The position numbers and the translations under genes were made by a program. 43,671 nt of DNA from an uncultured Bacteroidales bacterium. Lineage in GTDB: Bacteria; Bacteroidota; Bacteroidia; Bacteroidales; UBA932. The stretch is from NCBI GenBank assembly GCA_949294195.1, contig CASFGK010000030.1:1-43671 (forward strand), given 5' to 3'. The notes under the pieces are model-generated. The model was not told where the DNA came from and ran no database searches. It saw only the letters and a list, made by a program, of their open reading frames with translations. This document shows positions 1-7,335 of the stretch, in pieces. Numbering within the stretch: position 1 is the first letter of the stretch; each line of letters opens with the position of its first letter.

Positions 1-45
1 ATTCGGTACTTTTGAAGTCTTGGAAGTAGGGCTTTCGGGCAATAA

Positions 46-78
46 AAAAAGCCACAAATCATTGATTTGTAGCTTTTT
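46..78 (-). terminator. Intrinsic terminator of tRNA-Ser
   Basis: An AT-rich stem with one mismatch (arms 46-60 and 64-78, 3-base loop) lies 36 bases beyond the tRNA-Ser 3' end. Read on the minus strand it runs into seven T residues. The arms end in A5/T5, so it could also work on the other strand. Confidence 0.75.
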
Positions 79-114
79 GTCCGTTTACTGACCATTTCTG
101 TCCAGTACGTTCAG

Positions 115-199
115 CGGAGAGAGAGGGATTCGAACCCCCGGACCCGTGAAGGCCAACAGTTTTCAAGACTGCCGCAATCGACCACTCTGCCATCTCTCC
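115..199 (-). tRNA. tRNA-Ser(TGA)
   Basis: Read on the minus strand this folds as a class II tRNA of 85 bases. The 7-bp acceptor stem is perfect (GGAGAGA with TCTCTCC), the discriminator is G, the anticodon loop CTTGAAA gives TGA, the variable arm is long, and the T arm carries TTCGAAT. The 3' CCA is not encoded. The TGA anticodon reads UCN serine codons. Confidence 0.95.
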
Positions 200-250
200 A
201 GTATTTCAATTCGCTCCGGTCTTTCAGAGAGGTTTTTCCGAAACGGATTG

Positions 251-281
251 CAAAGGTAGTGATTTTTTATTAACTCGCAAA
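251..281 (-). promoter_or_regulatory. Bacteroidota-type promoter for tRNA-Ser
   Basis: The minus strand has TTTG (278-281) followed after 19 bases by TACCTTTG (251-258). This fits the known TTTG-N19-21-TAnnTTTG promoter of the Bacteroidota primary sigma factor. Transcription would begin about 45 bases before the tRNA. Confidence 0.7.
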
Positions 282-306
282 TTTTATTTGAGGTATTTTA
301 TGAAAT

Positions 307-1719
307 TTACAGCTCTTTTCTCAATCTGGCTTTTGGAATATTCAGCTGGTCGCGGTATTTGGCGATTGTACGTCGTGCAACCTTGTAGCCTTTGCTGCTC
401 ATTACACTCACAAGCTGGTCGTCCGTGAGCGGATGGTGCTTGTCCTCGTTGTCTACACACTCCTGCAGGGCTTTCTTCAGCTCCCTTGTCGACACTTCTT
501 CTCCATCCTGGTTTTCAAGTCCTTCCGAGAAAAAATATTTCAGGGAGTAGATACCGAAATGAGTCTCGATGTATTTGCTGTTCACTACTCTGGAAATGGT
601 GGATATGTCAAAACCTGTACGTTCTGCTATATCCTTGAGCACCATAGGTTTCAAGTGACTTTCATCTCCGTCCATGAAGTAGTCGTGCTGATAGTCTATG
701 ATGGCTTTCATCGTGCTTTCCAGAGTGTTGTGCCTCTGCTTGATGGCTTCTACAAACCATTTGGCGGAGTCAAGTTTCTTTTTCACGAACGTTGCGGCTT
801 CCTTTTTCTCCCGTTCCGATGAATTCGCCGCTTCGAGCAGTATGTCAGCGTACTTCTTGTTGACCCGGAGTTCGGGGATGGAAAATCTCGGCATGGTAAG
901 CTTCAGCTCTCCGTTTTCCAATGTCAGGACAAAATCCGGGACAATCTGCTGTGCCTGATCATTATAAGAGTCGTCTATCTGTCCGCCCGGGGACGGATTC
1001 AGTTTAAGAATCTTTGCCATTGCGGCTTTCAGCGCCTCTTCGCTTATGCCCATGCGGGTGATGATTTTCTGGAAATGCTTGTTGGTGAACTCCGTAAAAT
1101 AGTCTTTGAGTATACGTGTGGCATTGACCACTTCCGGAGTCTGTTTCATCGGCTTTATCTGGAGCAGCAGGCATTCCCTCAGGTCTCTGGCACCGACACC
1201 TGCCGGGTCAAAGTCCTGAATAATCTTCAGCATTTCAAGGACTTCCTGCTCGTTTGTCTCTATTCCGGCCCTGAATGCAAGATCATCCACCAGGCTTTCT
1301 ATACTTCTCCTCAGGTAACCGTCATCGTCAAGGCTTCCGATTATGAACGCTGCAACGGCATGCTGGTGCTCGGTGAGGTTCCTGAATCCCAACTGGTCCA
1401 TAAGACTCTGCGTGAAGCTTTCCTTGACGGAGAAAGTGTTGTACTGCGGACGCTCGTCCTTGCCGTAGTTGTTCACTCTCAATTTATAGCTGGGTATGGA
1501 ATCGTCTTCCTTATAGTCGGACAGAGAGACCTCTCTAGGTCCATCATCTTCGTCTTCCCTGTCATTGGAAACGTTCTCGTCGAGGACAGGGTTTTCCTCA
1601 AGCTCTTTCCTGATCCGCTGTTCCAGCTCCTGCGTAGGCAGTTCTATTAGCTTTATCGTCTGGATCTGCAGAGGGGAGAGCTTCTGGGTCTGTTTAAGTT
1701 CCAATCCTTGTTTCAGCAT
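307..1719 (-). CDS. rpoN: RNA polymerase sigma-54 factor RpoN
   Basis: The 470-residue product is a full-length sigma-54, which directs core RNA polymerase to -24/-12 promoters and depends on AAA+ enhancer-binding activators for open-complex formation. The N-terminal activator-interacting region is visible (residues 1-50, Q/L-rich, with KLSPLQIQTIKLIELP). A short acidic region II follows, then the core-binding and HTH regions. The diagnostic RpoN box ARRTIAKYR is at residues 448-456. It is the last gene of a leftward operon, 31 bases after the SPOR-domain gene. No sigma-54 activator gene is present in the window, so its regulon cannot be read here. Confidence 0.96.
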   Translation of the reverse strand: MLKQGLELKQTQKLSPLQIQTIKLIELPTQELEQRIRKELEENPVLDENVSNDREDEDDGPREVSLSDYKEDDSIPSYKLRVNNYGKDERPQYNTFSVKESFTQSLMDQLGFRNLTEHQHAVAAFIIGSLDDDGYLRRSIESLVDDLAFRAGIETNEQEVLEMLKIIQDFDPAGVGARDLRECLLLQIKPMKQTPEVVNATRILKDYFTEFTNKHFQKIITRMGISEEALKAAMAKILKLNPSPGGQIDDSYNDQAQQIVPDFVLTLENGELKLTMPRFSIPELRVNKKYADILLEAANSSEREKKEAATFVKKKLDSAKWFVEAIKQRHNTLESTMKAIIDYQHDYFMDGDESHLKPMVLKDIAERTGFDISTISRVVNSKYIETHFGIYSLKYFFSEGLENQDGEEVSTRELKKALQECVDNEDKHHPLTDDQLVSVMSSKGYKVARRTIAKYRDQLNIPKARLRKEL

Positions 1720-1750
1720 GACATCAAAGGCATTATATCAAAATCGAGAC

Positions 1751-2377
1751 TTACAACGAGACACTTTGCCTTCCTGACGGACGGAGGACCTTGACAGTGT
1801 CGGTAACGGTCGGGGCGAATCTGTCAACGGCAGGGTATCTGATGCTTTCCTTTACAACGAAAGCCGTAGGGAAGTCGCTGACTATTTTCCTTAGAAGCTG
1901 CATGGCTTCTGACCTGGTCCTGAAGTCCCCGACTGTCACTTTGAAGTACGGATTTACGTAGCTTCTGTAGACCGGAATGTCAGGGTGCGCAGTAATGAAT
2001 TTCTTTTCCATCGCCTCTGAATCGGTCCTGGCACTCTGCCTGTTGTCGAAGAATATGCGGATCCGGTATCCCTCGATTGTCCTGTCTGCATTGCTGCTGA
2101 TATGGTTTTCCAGAGAATTCATTATCACCCGGGACTGGCTTATATTTACATCGGCGATGTCTCCGGCAGCCTTTGACGGCATCACCTCGAATATATCCTT
2201 TCCGGCCAGAGTCGTGTCTATCCGTGGCGCAGGAACAGTCGCTATTGAGTCTGTGAGTATATATCCTTCAGGAATCTGCAGAGAATCCGCTTCCTGTGCG
2301 GCTGCTTGGAATGCCCCTGCCATACCGAAAACCATGAGCAGGGACAGTGAGAGTATTATTTTATGTATACAGTTCAT
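1751..2377 (-). CDS. SPOR-domain periplasmic protein
   Basis: A 208-residue protein with a Sec signal peptide (residues 1-28, hydrophobic core followed by AAAQ). The C-terminal half (about 100-180, from GYRIRIFFDNRQSA to FPTAFVVKE) has the pattern of a SPOR domain. Such domains bind peptidoglycan lacking stem peptides and often act at division sites. The central segment is low-complexity and probably a linker. It starts two bases after the stop of the LEA14-like lipoprotein gene, so the two are almost certainly co-transcribed with rpoN. The exact role is unknown; a cell-envelope role is inferred from the domain and signal peptide. Confidence 0.8.
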   Translation of the reverse strand: MNCIHKIILSLSLLMVFGMAGAFQAAAQEADSLQIPEGYILTDSIATVPAPRIDTTLAGKDIFEVMPSKAAGDIADVNISQSRVIMNSLENHISSNADRTIEGYRIRIFFDNRQSARTDSEAMEKKFITAHPDIPVYRSYVNPYFKVTVGDFRTRSEAMQLLRKIVSDFPTAFVVKESIRYPAVDRFAPTVTDTVKVLRPSGRQSVSL

Positions 2378-2379
2378 TT

Positions 2380-2868
2380 TCAGTGTAATTCATTTATGAT
2401 ACGCTCAAGAGGAATGTCCTTGACGGACAGTTTTTTCTTTGGCCCTTTCCCGACTTTTGCCTGCAGATTTATGTCTACGGTGTACTGGGAGATGTCGAAA
2501 TCTGATGCCATGGACATCAGGGCCAGAGGAGATACGGACGGGGCAAGTCCAAGTGTACATGCCGCCTCGACAGTACAGGATGTCCTTCCTTCAACGGAAA
2601 ACGGTTCTATCCGGAAAGTTCCCAGAACTTTCCCTTCTCTGTATGCCGTACCTTCGATGCCTGTGACTTCAATGTTTCCGGCAGGGTTGTCCACCCCGAC
2701 TTCCAGTACGGCAGCAGCTGTATCAAGACCCTTTATTGACAATGACCTGACATTGAAAGACCGGATACTGATGTTCCTTATGTCTTTCAGATTAGCACAT
2801 CCGGTGCAGCACAGCAGAAGCCATACTGCCATCAGTGCAATAATCCTGCCGGTGGTTGCCTTATCCAT
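2380..2868 (-). CDS. LEA14-like (LEA2-type) lipoprotein
   Basis: A 162-residue protein with a short positive N-terminus, a hydrophobic segment and a probable lipobox ending at Cys24 (CTGC). The mature part resembles LEA14/water-stress-type immunoglobulin-like domains: an alternating beta pattern with VGVDNPAG, then GTAYREGKVLG. The open frame extends upstream to 3258, but that extension lies antisense to miaB and encodes no plausible signal. I therefore chose the ATG at 2868, which puts the lipoprotein signal at the N-terminus. This start sits inside an 18-bp palindrome. It is the first gene of the operon with the SPOR gene and rpoN. Function is unknown; outer-membrane or periplasmic attachment is likely. 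Confidence 0.72.
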   Translation of the reverse strand: MDKATTGRIIALMAVWLLLCCTGCANLKDIRNISIRSFNVRSLSIKGLDTAAAVLEVGVDNPAGNIEVTGIEGTAYREGKVLGTFRIEPFSVEGRTSCTVEAACTLGLAPSVSPLALMSMASDFDISQYTVDINLQAKVGKGPKKKLSVKDIPLERIINELH

Positions 2869-2884
2869 ATCTTTGCAAAGATAT
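2867..2884. promoter_or_regulatory. 18-bp perfect palindrome at the lipoprotein start, containing -7 elements on both strands
   Basis: ATATCTTTGCAAAGATAT is a perfect palindrome. Each half is a TATCTTTG match to TAnnTTTG, one per strand (2868-2875 plus, 2876-2883 minus). The minus copy would start transcription at about the ATG at 2868, giving a leaderless or nearly leaderless mRNA. It could also be an operator in the shared upstream region of miaB and the rpoN operon. Confidence 0.4.
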
Positions 2885-2910
2885 AAAAAATATAAGTCAG
2901 ATAAAAATCT

Positions 2911-2918
2911 TATCTTTG
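2911..2918 (+). promoter_or_regulatory. -7 element for miaB
   Basis: TATCTTTG matches TAnnTTTG, 20 bases before the miaB start. I see no TTTG box at the proper distance upstream, so the promoter may be weak, or one of the neighbouring copies in the 2867-2884 palindrome may be used instead. Confidence 0.5.
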
Positions 2919-2937
2919 CACGCGGATTATTGATATA

Positions 2938-4302
2938 ATGATGGTAAAGAGCATAAAACCGATAAAAGACGAGACAAGGCCGAAGGTCTACATCGAAACT
3001 TACGGCTGTCAGATGAATGTCAATGACAGTGAAGTGATCCTGTCGATTCTTCAGGATGCCGGATACGTGCTGACGGAAAAGATGGACGAGGCATCTCTGA
3101 TTCTTGCCAATACGTGTTCCATAAGGGACAATGCTGAGCAGCGCATATGGGGTCGCATAGAACAGTTCCGTCTCCAGAAAAGAAGGCGGGAAGGTGTCAT
3201 AATAGGTATCGTGGGATGCATGGCTGAGCGGCTTAAGGAGAAACTTCTTGATACTCATGTTGTTGACCTTGTTGCCGGTCCGGATTCCTACAGGTCTCTT
3301 CCAGGGCTGATAAGCAGAATTGCCCCGGATTCGCCTCAGATCGATGTCCTGCTTTCACATGAGGAGACATATGCGGACATTTCTCCGGTGAGAATGGACA
3401 GGAACGGTGTCAGCGCATTCATTTCGATAATGCGCGGATGCAACAATGTCTGCTCCTACTGCGTAGTGCCTTATACAAGAGGGGCGGAACGGAGCCGGGA
3501 CCCGTATACAATTGTCCGTGAGGCTGAAGAGCTTTTCGCCAACGGATACAGGGAAGTATGTCTTCTGGGACAGAACGTGGACTCGTACTACTGGAAGGAT
3601 CCTGCGACTGCCGACAGGAACGTGAATTTTGCGGGCCTGCTTGAAATGGTCGCCAAGGTGAGTCCCGAAATGAGGGTGAGGTTTTCGACTTCACATCCGA
3701 AAGACATAAGCGACGAGGTCATCTACACCATGGCGGTGTATGACAATATATGCAAGCATATTCATCTGCCGGTACAGTCAGGCAGCAATGCCATGCTGGA
3801 GAAGATGAGGCGCAAGTATACCAGGGAGTGGTATCTTGAAAGGGTATCCAAGATAAGGTCCGTGATTCCGGATTGCGGGATTACGACCGATGTGATTGCC
3901 GGCTTCTGCGGGGAAACCGAACAGGACCACAGAGACACGCTTTCTCTGATGGAAGAGGTATGTTTTGACGGAGCTTTCATGTTCCAGTATTCAGAACGTC
4001 CGGGAACCCTGGCTGCCAGGAAATATCCGGATGATGTCCCTGATGAAGTCAAGACTGCCAGGCTCAACGAGATTATCGCCCTGCAGAACAGGATGAGTCT
4101 CAAAAGCAACGAAAAGGAAATAGGGAAGAGGCTCACTGTCCTGATTGAAGGAGTCTCGAAAAGGAACAGCGGAGAGCTTTTCGGAAGGGCCGGCAACAAC
4201 AAGGTCTGCGTTTTTCCGGCATGCGGCCATCATGTCGGAGAATATGTGACAGTTGAGGTAACTTCTTGTACATCAGCTACTTTGATATCAAAAACGGTGT
4301 AA
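2938..4302 (+). CDS. miaB: tRNA-2-methylthio-N6-dimethylallyladenosine synthase MiaB
   Basis: The 454-residue protein is a radical-SAM methylthiotransferase. It converts i6A37 to ms2i6A37 in tRNAs reading UNN codons, using two 4Fe-4S clusters. The N-terminal UPF0004 domain has its three cluster cysteines (Cys24 in YGCQMN, Cys60 in NTCSIR, Cys94 in VGCMAE). The radical-SAM motif GCNNVCSYC gives Cys168, Cys172 and Cys175. A C-terminal TRAM domain follows (about 385-450). The length is normal for the family. Two adjacent ATG codons (2938 and 2941) could each be the start. It is transcribed alone, divergently from the rpoN operon, and ends at a clear terminator. Confidence 0.96.
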   Translation: MMVKSIKPIKDETRPKVYIETYGCQMNVNDSEVILSILQDAGYVLTEKMDEASLILANTCSIRDNAEQRIWGRIEQFRLQKRRREGVIIGIVGCMAERLKEKLLDTHVVDLVAGPDSYRSLPGLISRIAPDSPQIDVLLSHEETYADISPVRMDRNGVSAFISIMRGCNNVCSYCVVPYTRGAERSRDPYTIVREAEELFANGYREVCLLGQNVDSYYWKDPATADRNVNFAGLLEMVAKVSPEMRVRFSTSHPKDISDEVIYTMAVYDNICKHIHLPVQSGSNAMLEKMRRKYTREWYLERVSKIRSVIPDCGITTDVIAGFCGETEQDHRDTLSLMEEVCFDGAFMFQYSERPGTLAARKYPDDVPDEVKTARLNEIIALQNRMSLKSNEKEIGKRLTVLIEGVSKRNSGELFGRAGNNKVCVFPACGHHVGEYVTVEVTSCTSATLISKTV

Positions 4303-4328
4303 TACCCCTATTTTGACGAAATACGGAT

Positions 4329-4382
4329 TCCGGGATCGGACAGCACATATTATCCAATGCTGTTCCTAATCCCGGATTTTTT
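4329..4382 (+). terminator. Intrinsic terminator of miaB
   Basis: A long hairpin has perfect outer arms TCCGGGAT (4329-4336) and ATCCCGGA (4369-4376) and a second paired segment GGACAGCA with TGCTGTTC inside. It is followed by six T residues. It lies 26 bases after the miaB stop. Confidence 0.85.
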
Positions 4383-4423
4383 ATTAATTTCAACGTCTGA
4401 TTGGCCAAACCATGTGATTCCCG

Positions 4424-5863
4424 ATGCTGCAGATTTTTTCAAATACTTTTACCGTTCTGTATATCCTGCTGGTAGCAGGTACTGTCCTTATCATACTTAC
4501 GGACAATCAGGATTCCGGACGAAAGATATCATGGATTCTGATTATAGGACTTATTCCTGTTGTAGGCTTGTTGTGTTATATAGTCTTCGGCCTCAACTGG
4601 AGACGGGCTGGTTTTTTCCAGAGGCGTCACAAGAACTTCCTTGCGGAATTTGAACGGAGGTCAGATGAAAGGATAAAGAATCTTCTGTTCGGTCATGCTG
4701 TAGAGGGAAAAATCAGGGAAGACTATCGGGAACTGGCCAGACTGCTGTCCGAAGTGGACAAGATAACGGTCAGTGACGACAACGACATCGAGATAATCAC
4801 ATCGGGGAAAAGGAAATTTGACGCGCTTACGGAAGATATCCGCAATGCGAGGGACCATATCCATATGGAATATTTCTATTTCAAGAAGGATATGGGCAGC
4901 AGGAAAATCAGGGCGCTTCTCATGCAGAAAGCCAGGGAAGGCGTGAAAGTCAGGTTTATCCATGAAAACATAGCGAATATCGAAATCAGCTCGAGGTATT
5001 ACAACGAGATGAAAAAAGCCGGTGTCGAAGTCGTCCCTTTCACGAACACCAGGATTACGCATCTGACGATAGGCGCCCAGCTGAATTACAGGGACCACAG
5101 GAAAATAGTCGTGATTGACGGTAAAATAGGATATACGGGAGGAATGAATATCAGCGATGATTATTTCGTCCGATGGAGAGATACCCATATGAGGATTACC
5201 GGAGAGGCTGTGTCAAGCCTTCAGTACAGTTTTATGAATTCATTCATTACCTCAGGCGGTAAAATCCAGGAGGACTATGCCCGGTATTTTCCACGTCACG
5301 CCAGGCTGTTCCCTGCAAAGCTCATCCAGATCGTGCCTGACGAGCCTGATAACCAGTGGCCTGTAATCCAGATGGGTACTGTATGGGCTGTTCAGCACGC
5401 AAAGAAATACATATATATACAGACTCCTTATTTCGTGCCTCCTGAACCGCTGCTTCAAGCCCTTGAATCCGCTGCCCTGAAAGGAGCCGATGTGAGGATA
5501 ATGCTGCCTAAGAAGGCGGATCTGTGCTATATGGGACCTGCAAACAGATCATATTACACGGAATGTCTTGAAGCTGGAATCAGGATATTTGAAAAAACAG
5601 GAAATTTCATCCACTCAAAGACACTTGTGTCGGATGACTATCTGTCTATTCTGGGCTCAGCCAACATGGATTACAGGAGTTTTGAGATAAACTATGAGAT
5701 TAATACCTATATATATGACGAGACTGTCGCCAGGGAAAACAAGGCTATTTTCCTGAAGGATATGGAATCATGCGAAGAGGTTACTCTTGAGGCATGGGAA
5801 AGTAAGCCGTGGTACAAAAAATTGCTACAGCCTGTTATCAGGCTGTTTGCCCCGCTTCTGTAG
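4424..5863 (+). CDS. cls: Cardiolipin synthase (phospholipase D type)
   Basis: The 479-residue membrane enzyme joins two phosphatidylglycerol molecules into cardiolipin and glycerol. Two N-terminal membrane segments (about 8-27 and 36-57) precede two PLD domains. Both catalytic HKD motifs are intact: H225-x-K227-x4-D232 followed by GYTGG, and H397-x-K399-x4-D404 followed by GSANMD. Length and topology match bacterial Cls. The first ATG in frame gives the first membrane helix directly. It stands alone between two terminators, with no partner genes. Confidence 0.93.
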   Translation: MLQIFSNTFTVLYILLVAGTVLIILTDNQDSGRKISWILIIGLIPVVGLLCYIVFGLNWRRAGFFQRRHKNFLAEFERRSDERIKNLLFGHAVEGKIREDYRELARLLSEVDKITVSDDNDIEIITSGKRKFDALTEDIRNARDHIHMEYFYFKKDMGSRKIRALLMQKAREGVKVRFIHENIANIEISSRYYNEMKKAGVEVVPFTNTRITHLTIGAQLNYRDHRKIVVIDGKIGYTGGMNISDDYFVRWRDTHMRITGEAVSSLQYSFMNSFITSGGKIQEDYARYFPRHARLFPAKLIQIVPDEPDNQWPVIQMGTVWAVQHAKKYIYIQTPYFVPPEPLLQALESAALKGADVRIMLPKKADLCYMGPANRSYYTECLEAGIRIFEKTGNFIHSKTLVSDDYLSILGSANMDYRSFEINYEINTYIYDETVARENKAIFLKDMESCEEVTLEAWESKPWYKKLLQPVIRLFAPLL

Positions 5864-5880
5864 ATGGTGTAAGGTCTCAT

Positions 5881-5925
5881 AAAAAACGACGCAGGAAACA
5901 TGATAATTCCCTGCGTCGCTTTTTT
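5881..5925. terminator. Bidirectional terminator between cls and the efflux operon
   Basis: The perfect stem CGACGCAGG / CCTGCGTCG (5887-5895 and 5910-5918) is flanked by A6 on the left and T6 on the right. It therefore carries a T run on both strands. It sits between convergent genes and can end both transcripts. Confidence 0.88.
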
Positions 5926-5958
5926 ATGTTCCCGTTATAGGAAGTTTTCGGTGGATTC

Positions 5959-7335
5959 CTATTCCTTTCCTCCTCCAAGTGCCTGATACAGTGTGACGAC
6001 AGACTGAAGCAGCATATATTGGTCATTTATGGCGCTGGTCTGCGCTCCGAGAAGTGACTGCTGGGCTGTCAGGAGCTCCAGATAGGTGGTCCCGGATGAG
6101 TTCCTGTACAGGTATTCGGTAGAAACGAGTGCTCTTTCAAGGTCTTTGCACTGAGCCTGATGCTTTTCCAGCATTGTCTTGTTTGTCTGGATTGCATATA
6201 GGGCATTGTTCACCTCTTCTCCTGCATTCAGCAGAGCCTGTCTGTAGTTGAGTCTGGCAATCTCCTCTTCCGCTTTGCTTACTTTGAGGTTGGCTCTCAA
6301 CTGTCCGTTGTTGAAGACAGGCACTGCAAGCTGCCCGAGTGCAGACAGAAGCCATCCGGCAGGGTCGGCGATTGCCTGGCCTATGCTGTTGGTCCATCCT
6401 GCTGTTCCTGAGAGATTCAGACCAGGGTAGAAAGCTGCCCTTGCCATGTTGGTCGTGTAGTATGAACTTGCATAAGCCATTTCAGCCTGCATTACATCCG
6501 GTCTGTTGGACAGAAGCTGGAGCGGAACAGCGACTGTAATGTTTTCCGGAACTGACTGCTCTGCCAGACTCCCTCTTTCAACAGGAAAGTACGGCTGTCC
6601 GAGCAATGAGCATATAGAGTTTTCCGTTTCTCTCTGCTGCCTTATCAGGTCAGCATATGAGGCTTCCAGAGCATAAAGATTTGCACGGGCCTGTGTAACT
6701 GCGCTTTCATTGGTCTTGCCGACCTGCAGCATGGCTTCCATCGTACGCACCTGTTCTTTCCAGATGGTTACGGTTTCTCCGTTTATCCTTACCTGCTCAT
6801 CCAGCATGAGGAGAGCGTAATATGAGTTGGCGATAGCCCCGATTATCTGGGATCTTACAGCCTGCCGGTAAGCCTGCTGCTGAAGAAGCGTAGCCTGTGC
6901 CCCGCGTTTGGCGTTAAGGAGAGACCCGAAAAGATCGATGTCCCAGCTGACTGCGCCGCCAAGGTTGTATGACCAGCTTGCCTTTCCTCCGTTTATACTG
7001 TTGAGCCCTCCTTGCGGAGTGAGATTCAGAGATGGAGCATAAGCCCATTTTGATGCACTGAGCTGGGCTTTTGCCTGCTCTACTCTCAATATGGCACTCT
7101 GCAGGTCCACATTATGCTCAAGACCGGTGCGGATCAGATCCTGCAGATACGGATCAGTGAACATTTTGTCCCATGGCATGTAGCCAAGCGAAGTCGTATC
7201 CTCTGTGGCCACTTCCATAACCTCTGCCCTGTAAAGACTGTCTACAGGCAGACTCTCGGGCCTCTGGTATTTTCTGTATATGGAGCAGCTGCTGGTCAGC
7301 GTTATTATGACTGTCAGTAAAAGTAATTTTTTCAT
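5959..7335 (-). CDS. Outer-membrane efflux lipoprotein (NodT/OprM family)
   Basis: The 458-residue protein is a TolC-like channel that forms the outer-membrane exit duct of the RND pump encoded just upstream. It has a lipoprotein signal ending at Cys17 (LTSSC), as in OprM/NodT proteins. Two repeats of the outer-membrane efflux family follow: long alpha-helical stretches rich in Ala, Gln and Glu (such as LRVEQAKAQLSASKW) with short beta segments (the first repeat about 60-230, the second about 250-450). Its ATG overlaps the stop of the pump gene by one base (TAATG), so translation is probably coupled. It is last in the operon and is followed by a terminator. Confidence 0.93.
   Translation of the reverse strand: MKKLLLLTVIITLTSSCSIYRKYQRPESLPVDSLYRAEVMEVATEDTTSLGYMPWDKMFTDPYLQDLIRTGLEHNVDLQSAILRVEQAKAQLSASKWAYAPSLNLTPQGGLNSINGGKASWSYNLGGAVSWDIDLFGSLLNAKRGAQATLLQQQAYRQAVRSQIIGAIANSYYALLMLDEQVRINGETVTIWKEQVRTMEAMLQVGKTNESAVTQARANLYALEASYADLIRQQRETENSICSLLGQPYFPVERGSLAEQSVPENITVAVPLQLLSNRPDVMQAEMAYASSYYTTNMARAAFYPGLNLSGTAGWTNSIGQAIADPAGWLLSALGQLAVPVFNNGQLRANLKVSKAEEEIARLNYRQALLNAGEEVNNALYAIQTNKTMLEKHQAQCKDLERALVSTEYLYRNSSGTTYLELLTAQQSLLGAQTSAINDQYMLLQSVVTLYQALGGGKE

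Noticed and set aside
2869-3258. N-terminal extension of the LEA14-like lipoprotein into miaB
   Set aside because: The extension is antisense to miaB and would bury the lipoprotein signal 130 residues into the protein.
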